Shown one piece after another: positions 12,611 through 23,926 of a stretch of DNA of 64,000 nt. Under the pieces are notes generated by a model. The model did not search any database, was not told the DNA's origin, and worked only from the letters and a program-made list of their open reading frames with translations. How positions within the stretch are numbered: the stretch's first letter is position 1; every line of letters starts with the position of its first letter. The position numbers were made by a program, and so were the translations under genes. The DNA comes from Chenopodium formosanum (taxonomy: Eukaryota > Streptophyta > Magnoliopsida > Caryophyllales > Amaranthaceae): the NCBI GenBank assembly GCA_024500155.1, contig CM044862.1:46634001-46698000 (forward strand). Reading direction: 5' to 3'.

Positions 12611-13278
12611 GAGCTTAGACTAAGGCTTAAACAGACGGAAATTATTCTAAAACTCTGGCGAAATACTTGTGAACTTGTGCAAACTAGCCCCTATTATCCT
12701 AAACACTCACCTTTTTGATACTTTGTTACTACAGTGGAGGTTCCCCAACAAGGAGTCCATAAGTGTTCTAAATGGAGATCTAGCAAAGAGAAGTGGTAAA
12801 TTCCTGAGCACTTAATTAAATCACATCTATTTTCTTTTTTAAAAGGACTTTAATTAATTAATTAGTGTTGTTTGATCACCTTTAAAATAATTAATTAATC
12901 AATTCCATATAGTATCTTGTGTTAAATAAATATTAGAATTGAATTAAATAATTATTGGTTGATAACTTAAGCCAAGACAAATCTTGTTTATTTTCTTATC
13001 CTTTTCACGAATTTGATTAATTAAGAATAACGACATTACGATGTAGTTCCTACGTGATTTAATTCTTTTAAATAAAATCAACTAACATAGTTTTAGGTAT
13101 TACGTTGCATATATTGTTTAGTGATGAAATTGTAAAAAAGGAAGAGCTAGTAGAGGCCGTACTAGGGCTAGGATAACGATTCCCTTCTAAAAGGAACATT
13201 ATTTTAGTACTCTCGCTCCCGAACTTATTTCTGGTTTATGGACCTATTTGGGCATGGGTAAACTTACGATTCATGCTA

Positions 13279-13283
13279 ATTAT
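13279..13283. repeat. Target site duplication ATTAT, left copy
   Basis: Matches 34952-34956, flanking the Athila-like element. Confidence 0.85.
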
Positions 13284-14906
13284 TGACGAGTGTCATTTAT
13301 GACACTCATTTGACTCTTTTTAGGATGAATTTCATGCTATTCTATAGTTCTTTTACTTAGCTTTTCCTTGATTTTACCCTTTATTTCTTTTAGTTTGCAT
13401 TTTCTTAGTTAGATTTCTTCTTTTATGCATTTCTTGGTTTATTTTGTTATTTTCTCTTTTATTTGCTTGTTTTCCTTTATTTTTTAGGTTAAGGTCGTTT
13501 TCCAATTTTCCCTCTTCCCGAGTTTGGCATTGATTAGGATGCTTAGTGGTCTCCCTTTGAAGCTCAAGCGTGGAAAAGTGCAAGTTCCTAAAGACCTTGA
13601 GCTGTGCATTCAAGCCGTGGGGGCATGATTTCTTGTCTTAAACCCGCAAACATGGAGTTTAGAAACTGCAAGGTTCCGTGTTTATCAAGAGAACTAAGTG
13701 GAACGCATGAGGAGCATAGGAATGATAGGGAAGAGGGCTCCCCTACTCCCAGGCGCGGGCGCGCGCAGCCTGGTGGCCCGGGCGCGCCTCCCTCTGGCGC
13801 GGGCGCGCCTGTCTGGGTCCCTATTCCGTACCCAGTTTTGCGCGGCCACGCTCCCGCTTATGGTTGACCGCGCCTGTATGGGTTTTTTTGGGGGCGATCT
13901 AATTCACTTCTTTTAGTTAGTTTTACTATATATAGGTTTTCTTTCTTTTTTTAGAGGGGAATAATTAGAGAATCATTAGAGAATTAATTCCGAAAATTAG
14001 GCTAGAATTTTAGTGAGATAAACTCTAGATTGTAAAGAGAGAAGTTCTTGATTGTTGATTGATGATTTAAGATTGTTAATTCTAGCATTTTCTCTATTGA
14101 ATTGCAACAAGTTTGTAAGGATTTCTTTTACTTTACTGCAATTTTAGCTTTCCATTTCAATTGTTTTGTTGATTGTTTAAGTTTGAATTTAATTTGTGAT
14201 TGAATTAGTTCTATTGATATAATGCTGATGAAATTGTTGATTAGCTTAGTTTTGATCTTAATTTCAATGGATTGTGAGTAGTTCTCTTGCTAGGGAAATG
14301 GTGAAGCATGTATGAGTGATGGATTTATGCTAATTAGGGAAAATTGATGGAGTTGATGTTTTGATTAAATTGGTTGATTGATGAAGTGCATGTGTATGAT
14401 TAATTGAAGAGTAGCTAACATTGATTTATTACACTAGAATGCATTGTAAGCTTGCATTGATACGGAAAATTGATATGTGGCTTGCATTTTTTCGATTGAG
14501 TAGGTTTGCAAGTCTTCTAGTTAGAGTCTCTCGTAGTTGGCGCTAGCTTGACCTTTAGGATATTAGCCTATCTTACTCTCTTGATTGCTTTGTTGATTTT
14601 CCCTCGCATCACTTGACTTAGTCATCTCCAATCCCAATTAGCTATGTCAATTCCGAGTACATGCAGATCCTAACCTTAGTGCTTGTTAAATTTGATTTCA
14701 TTTGATTGTTTGATTGTTTTGGAAACACACACCTCACTCTATTTCTTCGAAATAGCTTAGCTTTGACTTTGGCATTCATTTCCCATTCCTAGTGGTTCGA
14801 CCCTCGACTTACTCTATGCTTTGTGTAGGGGTTTGTTAAGAGATTATAATTTTTTTTTTACCAAGAGTAGATTAGTTTTCAACGACCTTGTCTCGCCTTC
14901 GGGTAA
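13284..14906 (+). repeat. 5' LTR of the 13284-34951 element
   Basis: Begins TGACGAGTGTCATTTATG and matches 33314-34951. It contains a strongly CpG-rich block (13750-13880), a TATA-like TATATATA (13927-13934) and a GGTTCGACCC motif (14794-14803) near its end. Confidence 0.88.
13927..13934 (+). promoter_or_regulatory. LTR TATA box
   Basis: TATATATA, repeated at 33971-33978 in the 3' LTR, directly downstream of the CpG-rich block. Confidence 0.5.
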
Positions 14907-14910
14907 AAAA

Positions 14911-14930
14911 TGGTGTCGTTGCCTGGGAAT
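14911..14930 (+). promoter_or_regulatory. Primer binding site, mutated
   Basis: TGGTGTCGTTGCCTGGGAAT resembles the Athila PBS complementary to tRNA-Asp, with at least two substitutions. Confidence 0.75.
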
Positions 14931-15068
14931 GGCGTAGATTATTGCTATTGTTGTTGAGTCTACTGCACCTTAATCTCAAAAATACAAAAAGACTTTTCTC
15001 TTAAGGCTACATTTGTAGCCGTGCTATTGATATTTGCTTTGAGTTTTTGTATGCGTAGGATTTGAGGA

Positions 15069-15170
15069 AGGACTTTAGTGCCATTTGATCCAAAAATCGA
15101 GAAAATTATAACTAGGATAAGGGTTGCTTATCGTTCTTTGAGTCCATGCTCTCCAAGAGAAGAAATTCAC
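15069..15170 (+). pseudogene. Athila gag N-terminus, truncated
   Basis: The frame reads VPFDPKIEKIITRIR and ends SPREEIH, like the N-terminus of Athila gag. It stops where a CACTA-like sequence begins at 15171, and the gag core expected next is absent. Confidence 0.6.
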
Positions 15171-16742
15171 CACTACTACAAAACTTGTAAAAAAGACCAC
15201 TAAAAAAAACCCGTTATATCAATCAACGGGTCTGATTGATGTAACAAATCTATTAACAAAGATAACGGGTCTCTAATGCGTGTTAGGGCCCACTACTTTT
15301 ACTGGTAAATTAATCAAACAGAGATAAAAGACCAGTTGTTAGAATAACCGGGTCTTTAAAGTGTACTAGGTCTCACTATTTCGGTGGAACAAAAAGAGTA
15401 AGATAAAACAAAAACCAGTTGCCAAACTAATCGGGTCTCTTACCTTACTTTGATTTTTTAACTCACTCTGCGGAACTCCTCAGTCCTCTCTTCACTAGTC
15501 ATTTCTCATTTAATGCGCTCTCTCTCTCTCTCTTCAATTCTTATCTGCTCAAAACTCTTCTTTTCTTTTCCTCATAAGTCATCGACATTTCTTTACCTCC
15601 ATTCATTATTCACCTTTTTTTTTTTTTGTCTTTTAATTTATCTCTTAGATTTTGTCTATTTCTTCCATAATTTGTTGTAAGTTAACCCACAAAGATGTTG
15701 CTGCAAACACCCTTCCCCAGCGTCGTCCCTCCGTTGATGCGATATCGTCATCTCTCACGCCGTCACGCACTTTAATTATTCAACGGGTCTATCTAATATA
15801 CAAGATTTGAAATAATGTGTTAGGATTTATTTGTGACATGAAGTTGGATTTTCATGCTTTAGTGATTTTTTTTTTCTATTGACAAGGTTTTTGCTTGGAT
15901 TTCAATGAGTACCCAGTTTTCCGAATTCATCGATTCGAGTATGTATTTATTGATTTTTTCTTAATTTATTGGGTTCGATACTTTGATTCCTTAATTAATC
16001 TTGAAATTTTGTTTGAATAAAAGTTGATTCACTTTTTTGATATAATGTTCAGGCTTTGACCTTGTATTTGTAATCCAAATTTTGTTTGGTTTGGGTGATT
16101 TCAGTTTTAATAAATTATTGATCTTCCTATTTGGTTTGTTCTTATGGTTATTTTTAATCTGATTTTTCGTGTTTGGTTTGTTCTTGACTATTGTAGTGAT
16201 TGAATTGGACGGAGATGAAACTAAGATTACAAAAAGTTCGAAGATATAGATAATTTTGCGTGGTCTTCATAAGTATTTTGTAACCAAAGAATTGCATTTT
16301 GCAAGTTTATCAACTGCTCGGTGTGCTTCAAACCTTCAATGCGGTTGAAACAGGTTGGAAATCTTGGGATTGATATATTTTTTGTTCAATTGAATCAAAT
16401 AGGTTTATTTTTATGTTTTGGTAATTATACTTGTAAAATTTATTTTTGTTATTCAGTATGTAAACTTGTACTGTAAAGTATAGTTGTATATCGTAAATTA
16501 TTGGTGTTATTCAATTAAATCTTAAATTGTAATTTTATTTGCAAAAATATTTTAGCGATCCATATAATAGAGCGCAAAAATAAAAATTTCAAAATTTAAA
16601 ATTCAAAATTCAAAACACAATTTTTTTTTTTAACAAATGTAGTGATCTAACAAACCTGCCATTGAATGTAAGTATGTAACAGGTCCATTTGACACCCTTT
16701 AAAAGGACCTAGTATCACAAATAACGGGTCTGTTACCCTTCT
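15171..16742 (+). mobile_element. CACTA-like DNA transposon remnant inside gag
   Basis: The left end CACTACTACAAAACTTG is typical of a CACTA terminus. Both subterminal zones hold an AACGGGTCT motif, sometimes inverted as ACCCGTT (15207-15450 and 16670-16735). No mirror-image terminus is visible on the right; gag sequence resumes directly near 16743. No transposase ORF is present. The interior contains a T-rich, CTCTCT-rich stretch. It appears to be a non-autonomous copy whose right end and the gag core were lost together. Confidence 0.55.
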
Positions 16743-18330
16743 ATGGTCAAAGGTTTGATGGACCAAGAAACTTTGGAAATAGAAATTCTCACCAACAAGG
16801 TGGATTTGATAACTATAACAATGGTAATTATAGGAACCGAGGAACCAAAAATTTCCAAAGCCACTATAATAACCAAGGCTATGGGAATCAAAACCAAGGC
16901 CAAGGTTATGGAAATTAAAGCCAATCTCAAGGCTTTGGTTGCCAAAACCAAAATTTTGAAAACAATCAAAATCGAGGCAATTGGAACAATAAAAATAGGG
17001 GAAATTTTCAAAACAATCAAAGGGGACCCTTACCAGGATTTGGTCCAAAGCCTCAAGGTGTTAGTGAAAAATCCTATTCTCAATCGTCCAAGTCCAATTT
17101 GGAGGAGATAATGAAAATCAAACAAAAATCTTTAACACCTATATGGCGGTGAGCGATAAGAAATTCAATGAGATCATGACACATAACAAAATGCTTGAGA
17201 CACAAATCACCCAACTAGCAAACACTTTGAAAAATTGTGCTAGTCCTTCTTCTTTGCCTTCTCAAGGAGTTGATCCCAAGAAACAGGTTTATTCCATTAC
17301 CACAAGGAGTGGAAGAGTTCTTGAAAAGAGAGTTTCTAGGGATTGTGAGGAGGACAAGAAGAAGAGTGTTTCAAGTGAGAAAAAAGAGGAATATGTGTCA
17401 AGAGATGTGAGCAAAGAAGAGAACCATGAGAAAAAGAAGAGTGATGAGAGAAAGCAAGAGAAGGTGAGAAAACCCGATCTTCCATATCCCCAAAAGTTTA
17501 TGAGGAACAAACAAGATGAACAATTTGGGAGATTTCTTGAAATGTTAAAGGAGGTCTTTCTTTCTATCCCTCTTACCGAAGCCATGACCCAAATGCCTAG
17601 TTATTCCAAGTTCCTTAAGGATATCTTGAGTAACAAAAGAGATTGTAATGAGATAGATTTGGTGGAGCTTGGTGAGTGTTGTAGTGCTTTGATTCACAAT
17701 GACCTCCCCAAGAAGATGAAAGATTCGGGTAATTTCTCCATTCCTTGCAAAATCAAGAGTAGGTTGTTTGAGAATGCTTTATGTGATTTGGGTGCTAGTG
17801 TGAGCATAATGCTCTTCTCGGTCTTCAAGAAGCTAAAGCTAGGAGAACTTATTCCTACCAACATGACTTTGCAATTGGCCGATAGGTCTATCAAGTTTCC
17901 CAAGGGAAGAGTTGAGGATGTTCCCCTAAAGGTAGGTGGTTTTACAATCCCTGTTGATTTCATTGTGCTTAAAATAGAAGAAGATTACCACATTCCAATT
18001 ATCTTAGGGAGACTATTCCTAGCTGCTTCGGGAGCTTTGATTGATGTTAAGGCAGGCTGAATAACCTTGAGTGTTGGTAACAAGAAAGAGAGTTTTGAGC
18101 TAAAACCAATGCATGAGTCCTTATCCCTTGTGAAAGGAATCAAGAGTGATGATTCCCTTCGTTCTTGTGATAATGTGTATGTGATTGATTCTTCATCTAA
18201 CAATGTTCATGATATTTTTAATGATGCACTTGTGAGTTTTGATTGCATGAAATTTAGTGAAGATAAGAAGGAGCTTCCAAAGGCCATGAACGAAGAGGAG
18301 ATTGACATTCCTCATTGGTTTGAGCTCTAA
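16743..18330 (+). pseudogene. Athila gag C-terminus and aspartic protease
   Basis: The first part, read from 16748, is rich in Gly, Asn and Gln (NFGNRNSHQQGGFDNYNN), as in Athila gag C-termini, with one stop near 16917. A one-base shift near 17125 leads into the long frame 17143-18060 (MAVSDKKFNEIMTHNK). It continues through VYSITTRSGR and a charged linker to the retropepsin-like motif LCDLGASVSIM, followed by IPIILGRLFL. The TGA at 18058-18060 sits where an Arg codon is expected, since the same frame continues as ITLSVGNK to 18330. Retropepsin would cut the polyprotein in the virus-like particle. The RT domain expected next is missing. Confidence 0.85.
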
Positions 18331-18660
18331 CCTCAAGAGGAAGAGGAGGATTCCATGGTGGTAGATGGTATAAAACCGTCTATGAAAAGAAACAAAATCA
18401 AGAAGAAAGCAAGAGCTTCGAGGAAGAAGAGAATGAGATTGAAGATGAGAAATGAAAAACGTGTTTTTAATGTGCAAGCTAGTGAAGTTTTTTAATGTAA
18501 CAATGAGAATTTGCTTAAAAATGAAGGAGAAGTTATTCTATCCGCTACGTTTGACAAGGTGGTGTTCTTTAACCCTCCTTGATTTGGAGGAAGGGTCAAG
18601 CTATAGACCTTAAGCAAGCGCTTCCCTGGAGGCAACGTAAAGATTTCTAACCTTTTCTTT
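18331..18660 (+). pseudogene. Residue of the pol 3' end
   Basis: A Lys/Arg-rich frame is followed by a short piece ending near GGRVKL and FPGGNVKI at 18590-18640, which resembles the tail of Athila pol. The roughly 3 kb of RT, RNase H and integrase expected between protease and this tail is absent. Confidence 0.45.
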
Positions 18661-19909
18661 TGATTTCAATTTTTCTTAATTTTCTTTCTTTTAATTTCTT
18701 TTCTTTTCTTTCACTTGTTTTTACTTTGGATTTATAGGTTGAATTCTTGGAGTTGGATTACATCAAGTGGAATGAGCAATGGAATGGTGTTTCACGGTTT
18801 TTGATGTACTTTATGTTCAATTTTATTAAAATTTTGAGGTAAAAGGGGTAAGAATTGTTTGGAAGGTAAGTTAGGAAATTTGTGATGAAGTTTGAAGAAA
18901 TTGGAACTTAGTGAGTTCATCGTGTTGCTACCATAATTTGGGGTGTTGAACCCACATTTTTAACATTTAGAAACTTATCGTTACACCGGGGTCAAAAAAT
19001 CCCAGAATGATAGTTATCGATGTACCCACGCATGAACGCACCAAGGAGAGAGGCAAGAAGAACAGCAGGTGGCGCAGGCGTGTCGCGCGCGCGCTGCCGC
19101 GTGTGCCTTTCTTTTTCCTCTTTCTTCTTTCTTCTTTCTTTACCCTCATTTCCCCTTCACCCTCATTTTCTCGCACACAATTCCCATCACCCTCATCAAA
19201 ACCGCACCATATCCCTACACTCATTCATCAAATTTTCACTCAAATTCAACCAAATTTTCATCACAATTCATCAAATCCTTTTGTAATTCTTCCAATTTTA
19301 ATAAATTCATACTACAATTCACCCATAATAGCCACCATTCTCTCTTTTCCATTGTTGAAGCTTAATTGGGGTTTTTCTTGTGAGTGGAAATTGGTTGCTA
19401 AGGATTTCTCTATTGCTTCTTGTATGGTATAATCATCTACTCTTGCTCTTAATTGCTTTATTATACCATATAATTGCATGTTTTTAGTTAATTCATGGGC
19501 ATGAATAGTAGTAGTATGTGTTTTGATGGTTTTGATGTTTGAAATTGGATTTTGGTTGGTTATTTGTGTTGTATAATGATTGTTAATTGCTTACATTGTG
19601 TTATTTGTTGTTTGTGTAGCAAAATTGATCGTTATTATTGAGAATTGTTGTGATCAAATTTTTTGGTAGTGGTGCTTGGTTGATAATGTTGAGCCTTGGT
19701 TCTTGATTTCTTTGTGCTTGGTATATGATTTGAAAGCATTTGGTGGCTTGAATTGGTGGTAATTGTGTGTATTTGGGATTGCTCATCTTTGGTAGTGAAT
19801 TGTTGCTTGTCGGTTTTGGTTAAGGAGTTCAATTGAAGCATTCAAGATTGTTGTTTGGAGTTTCTTTGGGTGATTGTGGTGTTTTACGTTGCAACATTTG
19901 AAAATCAAC
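18661..19909 (+). other. Spacer before the third ORF
   Basis: AT-rich, with one CpG-rich patch (19070-19105). The ORFs here are pyrimidine-rich or lack recognisable motifs. No gene is supported. Confidence 0.45.
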
Positions 19910-21390
19910 ATGTCTAAACACATCAAAAGCCTTTTCAAGAAACGTAATACCAATAAAGAACCCACTCCTTCTCCATCTACCTCACAACAACGACAACCTA
20001 CCCCTATACCCAAAATTAGAATTACCGTCCCAATCCAAAAAGCTAGACACTCCAAGCTCAAAGAAAACCGTTCCCTCAACCCTTCCCATCACTATTTTCA
20101 ATCGGATATGATTAAATTGGGGATTAATGAAGACTTGAGGGATTTGCACAACAACCTTAGCATGGGGTCATTTGTGAGCTAGAGTTTCCGTACATATGTT
20201 CAACCAACTTTGGAGTTCTTGGCCACGTTTGACCTTGTGCTGGTCGAGGGTGATACCTACCGTGTCCAATTTTAACTCTTTAACATTCAATTTGATCAAT
20301 CTTTTGAAGAGTTTAATGCGGCTTTTGACTTTGATCCAAATTCTGATATTTTGGATCCCGAGCACTTCTTCAACAATGAGTATGTTCAGAATTCGTGATG
20401 GGACGATATTTCTTGTTGCGGTGACTTTGTGACTCGGTATGCCAAATTAGTAAGGTATACCAACCATGTCTCCGGGTTCTTCATAGGCTATTGGGATATT
20501 CGATGTTCCCGAAGCAAGAATTGGGAAAGATGAGCCAATTAAAAATTCGGATTTTATGGGTGGCCACTCGAGCGGAGTACCAGGGTCGCCTAAGCTTGGG
20601 GTACACTTTTGCAAGATATTGCCAAGGGTTGCATGGTATGGAATCTGGCGAGATCCCTTGTAGGAGCATGTTCACTAGGCTAGTGACCAACCTTGAGTTA
20701 GGGCATTATTTGCCATCTTGCACTCCGGTGGGGGATGATGATTCTCATTACCTTGATGTCAAGAAATTGAAGTAAATCCATTTCTTGGCAAAGAATGATG
20801 ACGACGAGGTATTTGAGTGGCAAAGGGACAATGAGTATCGGTGCTATCTCCCTAACCCTTCCTTGACCTCTCTCCATCGAGAGAATGTTGCAAACATTTG
20901 GCATGTCTCCATTAGTCACCGCCCGCCCTACTACGATGATGATAAGAAATGGGTGAAGTAGAAGAAGAAGAAGAAGAGTCGCCACAACAACAACAACAAC
21001 ATCAAGAGCAACGTCATCAATATGCTAGCTCCGACTTGGATGCCCTTAGTGCTCAAATGAAGGGCATGCAAGTCTGGTTGGAGGGCATGTATGATCAAGA
21101 TTTTGAGGCCCTCTATACTCATATAAGAGGGGAGATGCAACAAGGTATGTTTCTCCAACAACAACACTTGTATGATGCGGGTGTTAACCGGGGAGAAATC
21201 AATCCCCCGGTAAACTACCCTTACTTTCCACCCAAATATGGTCCTCTACCATCTTTTGTGGGTGATGGGGTACCTACGTACCCATATTGGCAAGGACCCC
21301 CGGCATCCAACACCGAGACTCCCTCATTCCCCGATAAGCACGGTAACTACGATTACCGTGTTCCCGATGGGAGCGATTATAGGGGTGATC
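19910..21390 (+). pseudogene. Athila third ORF (env-position ORF), 5' part, degraded and interrupted
   Basis: An ATG at 19910 opens a basic, Ser/Thr/Pro-rich N-terminus (MSKHIKSLFKKRNT). The following pieces (TLEFLATFDL, then SFEEFNAAFDF) match the general pattern of the ORF that follows pol in Athila elements, sometimes called env-like. Several stops and frameshifts break it between 20180 and 20950. The last piece, 20949-21390, is open and ends exactly at the TGATC insertion site of the 21391-30414 element. The frame resumes at 30420. Function in Athila is unproven and nothing here shows an envelope role. Confidence 0.6.
21386..21390. repeat. Target site duplication TGATC, left copy
   Basis: Matches 30415-30419. 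Confidence 0.9.
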
Positions 21391-22473
21391 TGATAAGTGA
21401 CTTTTTTTGTCACTTTTAGGGTGTTTATTGAGTCGCTTTTCGGCTTATTTTCCAATAATTTAACTCCATTTATCTTTTATTTCTATTATTTTCTTAATCT
21501 TGTCTTTTGTCTTTTATTTGAGTGTTTTGGTAATTTTTAGTGTTTTTGTGTTTAGTATCTTTATTTGATTAGTTTTAGTTTATTTTCTTATTTTTATTTT
21601 ATTTGATTTTACTGTTTATCTTTATTTTTTTTTTTTTAGTCTTTAGTTTTATTCTTTTGTCGTAATTTTATTTTAGTTTTTTTAGTTTCTTTTTATTATT
21701 TATTTTCTTTTATTTGTCTCGGTTTCATCCTCGGGTTTGTTTATGTGTAGGTTCGAGTTCGAGGTCCAAGTCAATTTCCCAAGCCTTTTTCATCCTCCTA
21801 GCTGCCCCTTTCACCGCACAAAACAACAACCACCAGCTCCACCACTGCTGCGGCCCTGAACCACCAACAACAACCAGCCGCAGCAAACCACCATGAACCA
21901 CCCATCAATCCGACTCCACCAGCCACCTCACCCTACTCGCACCACCTCCAATCAGCCACGCAAAACCGCCAGCAACAACCACACTCCCCTAATTTCCCTC
22001 TCCTCTTCTCACCTTCACGCAATTCACCAAACCACCTGAACCACCATTCAGCCACCCTTAACACCATTCCCCTGCTCCCATAAACATCAACCACCACTCA
22101 TTACCTATCACAGCCACAACAACGCCCACAAAAACCCCTGCACCACGTCCACCAAAAGCCACGCCAATCAACCAACCACCTCACGTCATCAACGACTTGC
22201 GAACCACCACCTGAACCACGCAATTCCCCTATTCCACTCTCACCACCCACAATCAGCCACCAAAATCCAACCCAATTACCAACCACTTTCAGCCACGCAA
22301 CTGAACCAACACCAACCCCTGCACCACCGTCAACAACCAACAACAACCCGCAGCTCCAATTAGTCAATTCGCACAAACATCTGCTAAAAATAGAGAAAAT
22401 TGAGTGCATTTCAAGTTCAATTGGGTTCGAGCAAACCCAATAAGAGTTCGGTCGAAATTCGAGTCACACCCAT

Positions 22474-22530
22474 GGTTCGACCGAACCAACCTTGTAGTTT
22501 GGCCGCACCAACCCATGGTTCGAACGAACC
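22474..22530 (+). promoter_or_regulatory. Paired palindromic motifs in U3
   Basis: GGTTCGACCGAACC (22474-22487) and GGTTCGAACGAACC (22517-22530) sit 29 bases apart, upstream of TATA. The 3' LTR keeps the pair at 29074-29087 and 29117-29130. They could bind a dimeric factor; no factor is known to me. Confidence 0.4.
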
Positions 22531-22840
22531 ATTTCACGAGCTTCGCGCTTGACTTTTAATGAAAATCGGACGGCTGCGATGGGATGATGCTTGATGATGA
22601 TGTTGATTTACGGTGGTGATGATGATGATTGTTTGCTGTTGATATGGAGAATGAGAGCAGCCATGTTCAAGAGGAAAGGAGGGGGGTTTGTTGTTTTCGT
22701 GGGTTTGGGTGGGAATTGTTGGAATTTTGGGGGTTTCTTTTTCTTTTTCCTTTTAATTTTCTTTTATTTTATTTTTTTTTTATTTTAGTTTTTTTTTTTT
22801 TTTTTTAATTTAGTTTTATTTTATTTTATTTAACTTGTAT

Positions 22841-22848
22841 TATAAATA
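22841..22848 (+). promoter_or_regulatory. LTR TATA box
   Basis: TATAAATA. In the 3' LTR the same place reads TATAATTA. Confidence 0.6.
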
Positions 22849-23816
22849 CCCCCTGTGGGGTTATTTTCTAATAACTTTCAATCAACATTTTTATTTTAGA
22901 TAATTTAGATTAGTTTAGCCTATATTTTCTCTCTCTTAGGGTTAGATTAGGATTTTCTCTCTCTAGTTTTAGGAGTAGTTGTAGAGAGAGAAAGCTTGGA
23001 TTTCCATGAAGTTTTTGAGAGGTTGAAGAAGCAACTTTGTGGAACTTCTTCTCATCTATTCAATGAGCATTTTATAACTTTATCTCATCTTGATTTCTTT
23101 GCTTGATTCTTAGTTTTACGCTTTTTGTTTGTTGATTGGAGTAGATTAATTAGTTTGTTTGTTTAATCTTGTTTTTATTCTTATTTTGCCTTGTTTTCCA
23201 TGTCTTTCTTCATTATGTTAGCTTAGGTCTTGTTCTAGGGAATTGAATGAAGGTTATATTAATGAATTGAATGATTGATTATGATTAGTATGAAATTGTT
23301 TTTTGATTATTGTGTATGGGTGATGCTTTTTATGGATTACAATATTTCTAGCTAATTGATTCTATGCTCTTAATTGTGTTTTTAATCAATTATGCGAGAG
23401 TGAGTTGGTTGAGAGCCCTAAATTCTTCCATACCTTTGCTTGGCTAGTTGCACGAGAGTGAATTAGTTTAGTGGGATAATTAACATGCTTAATTGTGCGA
23501 GAGTGAGATAAATGTGTTGATGTTCCTAATCGAGGTCGTTTTCATCTATTTGTATGATGTGGTTCAATACATTGATGTGATTGGATTCCACTTTCCCTAG
23601 TTTTAGTTAATTGCTCTTAGTAGTGTTTGGTTTACTCTCTCTCTATCTCACAACCTTTCCTACTAATCTAATTTGCACAAATTTATACACATAATCCTTT
23701 TGGGTTCGACCCTTTACTTGCCACTAACTAGTTTAGTGTAAGTTTATGTATTATAAATTTCTAATTTGGTTAGGGTTAGTAGTCCCAATGACCTACTTCT
23801 ACACGCGATCAAATTT

Positions 23817-23834
23817 TGGCGCCGTTTCCGGGGA
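23817..23834 (+). promoter_or_regulatory. Primer binding site, tRNA-Asp type
   Basis: TGGCGCCGTTTCCGGGGA, one mismatch from the Athila PBS complementary to the 3' end of tRNA-Asp. Confidence 0.85.
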
Positions 23835-23926
23835 CTAAGGCGTTCATTAGTTTGTGTTGATTAGATTAGCTGGATTCTTGTATATTATTTTATTTTTGTT
23901 TGTTTTTCTTTGTTCTTTGTATAAAA

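Larger units (their letters stand above)
12048..13283 (+). repeat. 3' LTR of the Tat-type host element, left part
   Basis: Starts TGTAGACATCTAATTTTGG after a PPT. It holds a CpG-rich block (12300-12560), a TATA box (12603-12610), and a tail similar in layout to the end of the 829-9958 LTRs. The Athila-like element 13284-34951 splits it; the LTR resumes at 34957 and ends about 35090. Confidence 0.75.
21391..23811 (+). repeat. 5' LTR of the 21391-30414 element
   Basis: Contains a C/A-rich strand-biased zone (21780-22400), two GGTTCG palindromes (22474-22530), a TATA box (22841-22848) and a GGTTCGACCC motif (23703-23712). Confidence 0.92.

Noticed and set aside
13604..13916. Arg/Pro/Gly-rich ORFs
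   Set aside because: Translations of the CpG-rich LTR block; the same block at 33640-33879 has a different frame structure.
14794..14803. tRNA gene suggested by GGTTCGACCC
   Set aside because: No acceptor, D or anticodon arms around it; it is an LTR motif found in several copies.
16647..17048. Phe/Tyr/Asn-rich minus-strand ORF of 133 codons
   Set aside because: Antisense shadow of the Gly/Asn/Gln-rich Athila gag C-terminus.
22101..22409. Gly/Val/Trp-rich minus-strand ORF
   Set aside because: Shadow of the strand-biased CCACC zone in the LTR.
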